This document shows positions 6,701-10,526 of a stretch of 10,526 bases of DNA, in pieces. The notes under the pieces were generated by a model. The model did no database searches. It was not told where the DNA came from and saw only the letters and a program-made list of their open reading frames with translations. The translations under genes and the position numbers were made by a program. Origin of the DNA: Candidatus Rifleibacteriota bacterium (GTDB taxonomy: Bacteria > Vulcanimicrobiota > Xenobia > Xenobiales > Xenobiaceae); assembly GCA_900772775.1 (NCBI GenBank), contig CAAGRW010000166.1, positions 1 to 10,526 of the forward strand, in the 5' to 3' direction. Position 1 is the first letter of the stretch. Each line of letters opens with the position of its first letter.

Positions 6701-6961
6701 TCTACTTTCTTGACGCTTTTCGTAGTGCCGACAGCTTATATTACCTTCGATGGTACTATGGCCAGAATTACCGGTATTTTGCGTAAGATGGGCTTCAAAT
6801 TCGAAGATGATAACAACTCCAATGGTACTTCTGGTAATGCTTCTGCTTCTGGTAAAAAATCCGGTGTAGATTTAAGCAAGCCTGATACCTCTGGTAGAAA
6901 CATTGAAGATATTCGACATGGCAAAGTGATCGCCGATTCTAACGACAAGGAGGCTCGCTAA
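3713..6961 (+). CDS. RND-family (HAE1-type) proton-driven efflux transporter
   Basis: A 1082-residue inner-membrane pump of AcrB-like size. The N terminus (FCIKRPVFTTVLVLSLILVG, 6-25) is the classical RND TM1. Two repeats follow: TM clusters near 335-490 and 855-1015, with large periplasmic loops at about 35-330 and 550-850. TM4 has LAVGLVIDDTIVVLEN with D399-D400, equivalent to the AcrB proton-relay pair D407/D408. In TM10 the sequence GIVTRNGILLVEF puts R923 where AcrB has the essential K940. RLRPILMTAASSIIGVLPVA (954-973) is the usual TM11 motif. A hydrophilic Ser/Gly/Asn-rich tail of about 55 residues follows TM12. The start is TTG, with AGGAG (3697-3701) 11 nt upstream; the next ATG would delete TM1. 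It lies 2 nt from the genes on either side. Multidrug-type export is likely; the substrate is unknown, and heavy-metal (CzcA-type) signatures are not seen. Confidence 0.95.
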   Translation: MSIWDFCIKRPVFTTVLVLSLILVGIMGYSRMGVDLMPDFDIPVVSVTTTYVGADPEVIDQDVTNIIEEQVGTIEGIKSIKSTSYEGYSAIVIEFELDRDIDVATQEVRDKVSKAEQDLPTSIDKPLVQKIDPDSSPIIYLTLAGDIPYQRLSQLADDVLQDQIQNISGVGSVELYGFRERNIRIWLEAGKMEKYSISPAEVLGALGSWHVELPGGRLETDKRESTIKMEGEYTSVEELETMTLAWHNGAPVRLKDVARVEDGEDDIRSYSRENGQACVTLAVIKQTGSNTVGIAQAVRDKLPELRELLPGSVRLDVSYDTSTFIKDSVQGVGDDLLLGGIFTAIVIYLFLRHIKMTIISLISIPTSLLGAFGFMYFMNFTINQITMLAMSLAVGLVIDDTIVVLENIFRMMEEGSADGKTAASKGTGEVAFAVLAATMTIAAIFLPVAFMGGIIGRVFYQFGISVGIAITLSYCVSVTLTPMLCGRWLKPENHNNFLTNAVGSFLSWMDHTYRSWLTVVLRNRFTRVMTIIIAFACFGFGLFLAGFVGEEFSPNADRSAFIVSVKTPIGTSLTLTDERCKAITAIANTHPEVIKTMETIGDTQTGQVNKATIIVELKPRKEREKSQQQIMDEMRAEFEKLAGVTAIPAHIPTMGGGSTQYDLQYALQGADLDTLEEITGKITRLMQTNKNLCDIDDDLELIQPQVSVFPKRDSAADVGLTTNDITTALQTMMGGVDAAKFKIGSKRYDVRVKAEDNFREDAESIRKILLRTPSGKNVYMRSVANVVEGLGPNCISRYDRMRSVTITCNVVAGSITTGQASEWFEKEVGQILQNYPGYKITATGMTQNQKESMQYMMFALMSSIVIVYLVLAAQFESFIHPFTIMMTLPLALVGVFLALFLCHENLSIFALIGIIMLVGIVTRNGILLVEFANQLREEEGLDPHYAMLKAGPLRLRPILMTAASSIIGVLPVALGMSEGGEVRSAMGVAVIGGLLTSTFLTLFVVPTAYITFDGTMARITGILRKMGFKFEDDNNSNGTSGNASASGKKSGVDLSKPDTSGRNIEDIRHGKVIADSNDKEAR

Positions 6962-6963
6962 TC

Positions 6964-8853
6964 ATGAATTGCAATAGATTCACAAGCTGGTCCGGCCGCT
7001 GGCGTATGTCGGCTATAGTCTTGTCTTTAGGCTTGGCTTTAGCTGGAGGCAGCCAAAGTGCTTGGGCTAACCCCGCCGGGGAGGGGGGGGCGGCCGCTAG
7101 CTCCCCAGCCGCTTCAACAGTAAGCACCAAGGCTAAGGCCGTACCTGCTGCCAAAGCTTCTACTGAAGCTAAAAAAGCAAAGGCTGCCCCTAAAGAAGCG
7201 GCTCCCGCTGCGGCGCCCACTTCCGCTGCACCGAAAGCCCAATCTTATCAGCCTCAGGCCGCTCCTCAGCCTTCTCAGGCTGCTGCCGCTTCTGTCAATG
7301 CTTCTGCTGGCACTATTCTTCCTCAGGAAGTAGCCGACATTGAAGGCGCCCCTAAATACACTTTGCGCGACGCTATGCGTATGGCTATGAAAAATTCGCC
7401 TACGCTTGATGCAGCCAGAGCCGCTTATAGCCAAGCTAAAGGAGCTACCGAAGAAGCTTACACAGCAGGCAATCCTACTGTGGGTTTGAGTGCGGGTTAT
7501 ACTTTTACCGTACCTGACATGTCGGTTGACATGGGCGGTGAAAAAATTTCTGTTGGCTTCCAACACAACTACAACGCCAGTTTGGCCATCAATCAAGTAA
7601 TTTCTACTTTTGGTCGCTTGCACTATTCTGTGTTGGCTTCCCAAATGGCCGAATATAGTGCTCTGGAGCAATATCGTCAGGCTTTGGAATCTCAATTGGC
7701 TACTACTGCCAACAAATACTTAAATGTACTTTTGGCACAAGAGAGCGTAGTTATTGCCGCTCAGCAATTAGATGCTCAAAAATCTTCCTTGCGCCAGGCC
7801 GAAGACTTATATAAAGGTGGAACGGCCGCTAAGTTTGATGTTTTGAGCGTACGCTCGGCTGCTACTTCTGCCGAACTTACTTTAATTGAAGCCAAAAATG
7901 CTTTGCGTTTGGCTAAAGCCGCCTTGTGTAGCGATATGGGACTTCCTATCGGTACCGAGTTTAATGTGGCTCCTTTTAGTTGGGAAAAAATTCCTGACAA
8001 TGTTGTCTCTACTTACGACTTAGAAGAGTCTGTTTTGGGAGCTTTAGAGCGCCGTCCTGAAGTAAAAGCTACTCAATGGGCCAAAGAAGCTGCCGAAGCT
8101 CGTTTAGAACTTTCTCGCAACAATAGAAACCCGTCTTTAGCTTTGCAAAGCACCGTTTCCAATACTCGTGCTACTGCCATGTCTCATAGCACTATGTGGG
8201 TGACTAGTTTGGTTCTCTCCGTGCCTATTTACGATGGTGGAGTAGAACACGCTCAAACCAAACAGTTAGAAGCTGCTGTTCAGCAATTAGATGCCAATTT
8301 GGAAAATGTACGTCGTGGCGTCCGTTTAGATGTAGAGCAATGCTACTACAACTTAAATAGTCGCTGGGAGCGCATTGTGCAAGCTCGCGTTGGTTTGGAG
8401 CAAGCTGAAGAAGCCTATCGTGTAGCCGAAGTTCGCTATGGCGCCGGTCTTTCTACGCCTACCGAACTTTTGGAGAGTCAGTCCTCTTTGGTAGCTGCCA
8501 AGCGCAGTTTAGCTACGGCCAAGTATAGCTACTTGGGAGCCAATGTCGATTGGATGCTGGCTACTTCCGGGGCCTATCCTTTTGAAGTGGTTGGGCCTTT
8601 AGACGAATCCGATCTTAAAGCTGATTTAGATGCTTGGTATGTTTCGGCTGAAGAATTGCGCAACGAAGCTGTAAAACTTATCGATCCTGTCAAAGATAGT
8701 AAGATCCCCGGTAGTTACCAAGAGCCTGCCGCTTCCGAGCCTTCCTTAAAGAAACTCAGTGAGCAAATAAAATCACAAACTATTGTAGATCGTTTGCCTG
8801 AATCGAAGGAGCCAGCCAAGGAGCAATCTTCTGCAAAGGAGGTCTCCAAATGA
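6964..8853 (+). CDS. TolC-family outer-membrane efflux channel with Ala/Pro/Lys-rich N-terminal linker
   Basis: A 629-residue outer-membrane efflux protein, long for a family usually near 450-500. Signal peptide 1-35 with probable cleavage at AWA/NP. Residues 37-127 are a low-complexity Ala/Pro/Lys/Ser/Gln linker. The channel domain follows (about 128-540): starts YTLRDAMRMAMKNSPTLDAA and shows the internal duplication of the family, LYKGGTAAKFDVLSVRSA (282-299) and RYGAGLSTPTELLESQSSL (491-509). A charged, Ser/Lys/Glu-rich tail covers about 545-629. AAGGAGG (6947-6953) inside the end of the RND gene gives the ATG 10 nt spacing. The tail coding region carries the ribosome site of the TetR gene, which overlaps by 4 nt (ATGA). 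A G8 tract (7083-7090) lies right after the signal-peptide codons. It forms the exit duct of the pump encoded upstream. Confidence 0.92.
   Translation: MNCNRFTSWSGRWRMSAIVLSLGLALAGGSQSAWANPAGEGGAAASSPAASTVSTKAKAVPAAKASTEAKKAKAAPKEAAPAAAPTSAAPKAQSYQPQAAPQPSQAAAASVNASAGTILPQEVADIEGAPKYTLRDAMRMAMKNSPTLDAARAAYSQAKGATEEAYTAGNPTVGLSAGYTFTVPDMSVDMGGEKISVGFQHNYNASLAINQVISTFGRLHYSVLASQMAEYSALEQYRQALESQLATTANKYLNVLLAQESVVIAAQQLDAQKSSLRQAEDLYKGGTAAKFDVLSVRSAATSAELTLIEAKNALRLAKAALCSDMGLPIGTEFNVAPFSWEKIPDNVVSTYDLEESVLGALERRPEVKATQWAKEAAEARLELSRNNRNPSLALQSTVSNTRATAMSHSTMWVTSLVLSVPIYDGGVEHAQTKQLEAAVQQLDANLENVRRGVRLDVEQCYYNLNSRWERIVQARVGLEQAEEAYRVAEVRYGAGLSTPTELLESQSSLVAAKRSLATAKYSYLGANVDWMLATSGAYPFEVVGPLDESDLKADLDAWYVSAEELRNEAVKLIDPVKDSKIPGSYQEPAASEPSLKKLSEQIKSQTIVDRLPESKEPAKEQSSAKEVSK
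7083..7090 (+). repeat. G8 homopolymer within the channel gene
   Basis: Eight consecutive G residues encode part of E40-G41-G42-A43, just past the signal peptide. Loss of one G leads to TAA after ten further codons; gain of one G leads to TAG within a few codons. Flanking C4-GCC-G4 (7071-7081) and GGGGAG (7078-7083)/CTCCCC (7101-7106) can form GC-rich hairpins. This GC density is unlike the rest of the window. Confidence 0.85.
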
Positions 8854-9437
8854 GTTTGGTATCGGAACAAGAAGTTGGTAGCGATCGATACAATCGCCGC
8901 CGCGAGCAGCTTTTAGATATCGCCACCCACCTTTTTGCTAAATATGGCTTGGAAGGTACCACCACTAAAGATATAGCCGAAGCTGCAGGCGTCTCTCCCG
9001 GTTTGTTATACCATTACTACAGTTCTAAAGAGGATCTACTCATTAGCGTAATTCGTCGTTTTCGCGATCAGAAATGCGGTTGCGAAAATGATACAGAGTA
9101 TTGTGAGCTTTCTTTGGGTGAGGGTCTGAGATATATCCTGTCCAATTTCAAAGAGTTTGTCAGTAAAAATCGCGATTTGCTTTGGATCGTCTTTAGAGCG
9201 GCAGCTATTTTCCCTTCGGTAAATGATGTGCTCAAAGAGTTTGAAAAATCAGATCGAGGCGGCATGGTAGCTTTCTTCGAAAAAAAAATTCAATCTGGTG
9301 AGATGAAAGCTATCGATCCCGGTTTAGTAGCCAAATCTTTGCGTCATATTATTGTTATGGCCAACTTGGGTGGGCAAAGCTACGATTTAGATATAGATAA
9401 ACTGGTTGACGTTTTCTTAACTGGTATTCAAGCTTAG
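8850..9437 (+). CDS. TetR/AcrR-family transcriptional regulator of the efflux operon
   Basis: A 195-residue repressor-type protein. The N-terminal DNA-binding domain spans about 15-64: LLDIATHLFAKYGLEGTTTK leads into the helix-turn-helix DIAEAAGVSPGLLYHYYSSK (41-60), a textbook TetR signature. Residues 65-195 are the helical ligand-binding and dimerisation domain, divergent as usual. A cysteine cluster, C76-x-C78 and C85, lies just after the DNA-binding domain. AAAGGAGG (8835-8842) is 7 nt from the ATG, and the ATGA overlap with the channel gene implies translational coupling. No internal promoter is seen, so it is expressed with the pump and probably autoregulates through the TTGACTGA repeats at 2081 and 2131 (inference). 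An A9 run (9280-9288) lies within codons 144-147; a one-base slip either way gives a prompt stop. Confidence 0.93.
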   Translation: MSLVSEQEVGSDRYNRRREQLLDIATHLFAKYGLEGTTTKDIAEAAGVSPGLLYHYYSSKEDLLISVIRRFRDQKCGCENDTEYCELSLGEGLRYILSNFKEFVSKNRDLLWIVFRAAAIFPSVNDVLKEFEKSDRGGMVAFFEKKIQSGEMKAIDPGLVAKSLRHIIVMANLGGQSYDLDIDKLVDVFLTGIQA

Positions 9438-9458
9438 CTTTATCACTGAATCACATAT

Positions 9459-9507
9459 AAAAAAACTGAGCCTTCCGGAGTTAGTATCCGGAAGGCTCAG
9501 TTTTTTT
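9459..9507. terminator. Bidirectional rho-independent terminator
   Basis: A perfect 21-bp inverted repeat (9459-9479 and 9487-9507) with a 7-nt loop (9480-9486). The GC-rich core CTGAGCCTTCCGGA is flanked by seven A on the left and seven T on the right, so each strand has a stem plus U-tract. It lies between the convergent TetR gene and the metallopeptidase gene and should end both transcripts. Confidence 0.95.
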
Positions 9508-9527
9508 GCATTACTATTTAGAACAAT

Positions 9528-10427
9528 TTAGCGGGCAAACTCTTGGCAAAGCTTATCCCAAGCGGCAAAAGAGCGCAAATTAGCTACGATACCTTCATAA
9601 TCGTCTTGCGGATTTACTAAAGTATCGTCGCTAGCTAGATCATCAAGGATCTTTTCAATATCTTCACCATCTAAATTCATGAACATTACCGTTAAAGAGG
9701 CTAAATAGGCATTATAAGCTCTTTTCAAGTCGTAAGTATGTTGGTTGGAAACAAATTGAGAAAAAGATTCTTCATTATTAACCAACTCGTCCAAAGTGCC
9801 CATATCTCCCTGCTCCACTACTGCTGAAGCTAAGAAAATTTCGAACCAAGAACGCAACAAATCGGCACAGTATTCGTTAGTGCCTCCGTCATCTAGGCAA
9901 TAAGCTAAAAGATAAGCGGCCATATTATCGCAAGCGTCTTCTTCGTTGCCAGGCACTGCCAAATCATAATCATTTATAAGTAAGTGGGCTACTTCATGCA
10001 TCATAGATACGTTGGCCGATTGGCCTACAGTTTTGGCAATTTCCTTTTTCGTTGATTTGCTGAGCTTATCTTCCATAGTGCAAAGATTATTGTAGCTTAT
10101 CAGTAAATCGTCGTAAGGAATATAAATTTTAGCTGTTTCTAAATCGCAATGAATGCCATATTGGCTGTTCATACTTAAAAATATAACTTTGGCGGGTCTT
10201 TTTAGCTTAAAAATTTTGTTGAAGCCATCGACAGTTTTTGCAGTATCTTTTAATTTATCCATTAAGCCCGAAGGTAATTTTTGCTCAGGCTCTTTAAATA
10301 CGACAGAAAGTTGGCAATCGTCGTCGGTTTCGGCTATAGATTGGCAAGGGGCCATGCCTAAGAGAACTGTGAGATTTAAAGCCAGCATTAAGGCTATCAG
10401 CTGGAGTTTGCCTAATTTTATTTTCAC
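9528..10427 (-). CDS. Exported DUF4344-like putative zinc metallopeptidase
   Basis: A 299-residue protein with an N-terminal signal sequence (positive start, hydrophobic 8-25) and probable SPase I cleavage near SIA/ET (after 32). The APC28 context is a poor lipobox. The zinc-peptidase motif is MMHEVAHLL, with H144, E145 and H148. Fifteen residues on, NEEDACDNMAAYLL offers E162/E163 and D164/D167 as the third metal ligand; spacing and wording resemble the DUF4344 putative metallopeptidase family, assigned from memory. The mature part has seven cysteines (38, 94, 116, 166, 177, 187, 294), so disulfides are plausible in the periplasm. The start is GTG, with AGGAG (10434-10438) 6 nt upstream; no better ATG exists. 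It converges on the TetR gene and shares its terminator. A functional link with the pump is not indicated. Confidence 0.75.
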   Translation of the reverse strand: MKIKLGKLQLIALMLALNLTVLLGMAPCQSIAETDDDCQLSVVFKEPEQKLPSGLMDKLKDTAKTVDGFNKIFKLKRPAKVIFLSMNSQYGIHCDLETAKIYIPYDDLLISYNNLCTMEDKLSKSTKKEIAKTVGQSANVSMMHEVAHLLINDYDLAVPGNEEDACDNMAAYLLAYCLDDGGTNEYCADLLRSWFEIFLASAVVEQGDMGTLDELVNNEESFSQFVSNQHTYDLKRAYNAYLASLTVMFMNLDGEDIEKILDDLASDDTLVNPQDDYEGIVANLRSFAAWDKLCQEFAR

Positions 10428-10442
10428 GCTTAGCTCCTACTT

Positions 10443-10526
10443 TCATAATTGCGCTAAATAGAGGAATTTGCCACGGTATTTCAGGCTTGAGGGCCTTTTG
10501 GCCTTTTCTTCGCTTTCCTTATTCGC
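10443..10526 (-). CDS. Possible C-terminal end of an upstream minus-strand gene (partial)
   Basis: Reading inward from the right edge on the minus strand gives 27 open codons and a TGA at 10445-10443, a charged C-terminus ending KYRGKFLYLAQL. The stop is 15 nt before the GTG of the metallopeptidase gene, a typical operon spacing, and I see no clear promoter between them. Twenty-seven codons is too little to exclude chance, and no family is recognised. Confidence 0.35.
   Translation of the reverse strand, partial: ANKESEEKAKRPSSLKYRGKFLYLAQL

Noticed and set aside
7089..7100. Adjacent NotI (GCGGCCGC) and NheI (GCTAGC) recognition sequences, resembling a cloning junction
   Set aside because: The reading frame runs through without a break, and the Ala-rich linker naturally uses GCG/GCC/GCT codons. 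No vector-like sequence flanks it.
10153..10461. Plus-strand 102-residue open frame opposite the start of the metallopeptidase gene
   Set aside because: It is antisense to a signal peptide and coding region with good ribosome-site support, and its product resembles no protein.
10491..10510. GGCC-TTTT-GGCC followed by T-rich sequence on the plus strand, a possible terminator
   Set aside because: The stem is only four base pairs and no plus-strand gene precedes it. It also lies inside a possible minus-strand coding end.

Overview
The window reads as chromosome from a diderm (outer-membrane) bacterium of moderate GC content, probably an anaerobe. A complete tripartite efflux pump with a TolC-type outer-membrane channel requires two membranes. 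The GGGtGRT protein paired with a NifU/IscU-like Fe-S scaffold is, from general knowledge, mostly found in anaerobic lineages. A Negativicutes-like or another gut-type diderm anaerobe fits, but no marker gene here settles the taxon.

Layout. (1) 1-97: the right end of an IS200/IS605-family (IS1341/TnpB-type) element. Its subterminal stem-loop and terminal GTCAA are recognisable, and its tnpB would lie off the left edge. (2) 103-148: a minus-strand terminator. (3) 188-1894, minus strand: a two-gene unit made of an Fe-S scaffold-like protein followed by a GGGtGRT-family protein of unknown function. (4) 1895-2246: a divergent regulatory region with two sigma70-type promoters pointing right, a duplicated operator-like 19-mer, two further dyads, and an unusual Shine-Dalgarno/hairpin/start-codon arrangement. 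(5) 2247-9437, plus strand: a tight four-gene operon of lipoprotein-type periplasmic adaptor, RND pump, TolC-family channel and TetR/AcrR repressor. (6) 9459-9507: a perfect 21-bp bidirectional terminator. (7) 9528-10427, minus strand: an exported DUF4344-like putative zinc metallopeptidase. Upstream of it lies what may be the last 27 codons of another minus-strand gene, running off the right edge.

How the parts work together. The adaptor, pump and channel form a proton-driven efflux complex from inner membrane to cell exterior. The TetR gene is the last cistron, overlapping the channel gene by 4 nt, so the repressor is made with the pump and probably represses the operon through the TTGACTGA repeats at 2081 and 2131. 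The pump's substrate cannot be read from the sequence.

The main points of interest are the transposon end with its implied omega RNA guide, the hairpin that would bring a distant Shine-Dalgarno to optimal spacing, and a G8 tract just after the channel's signal peptide where either a one-base gain or loss gives an almost immediate stop. I see no CRISPR array, tRNA, rRNA or defence system.
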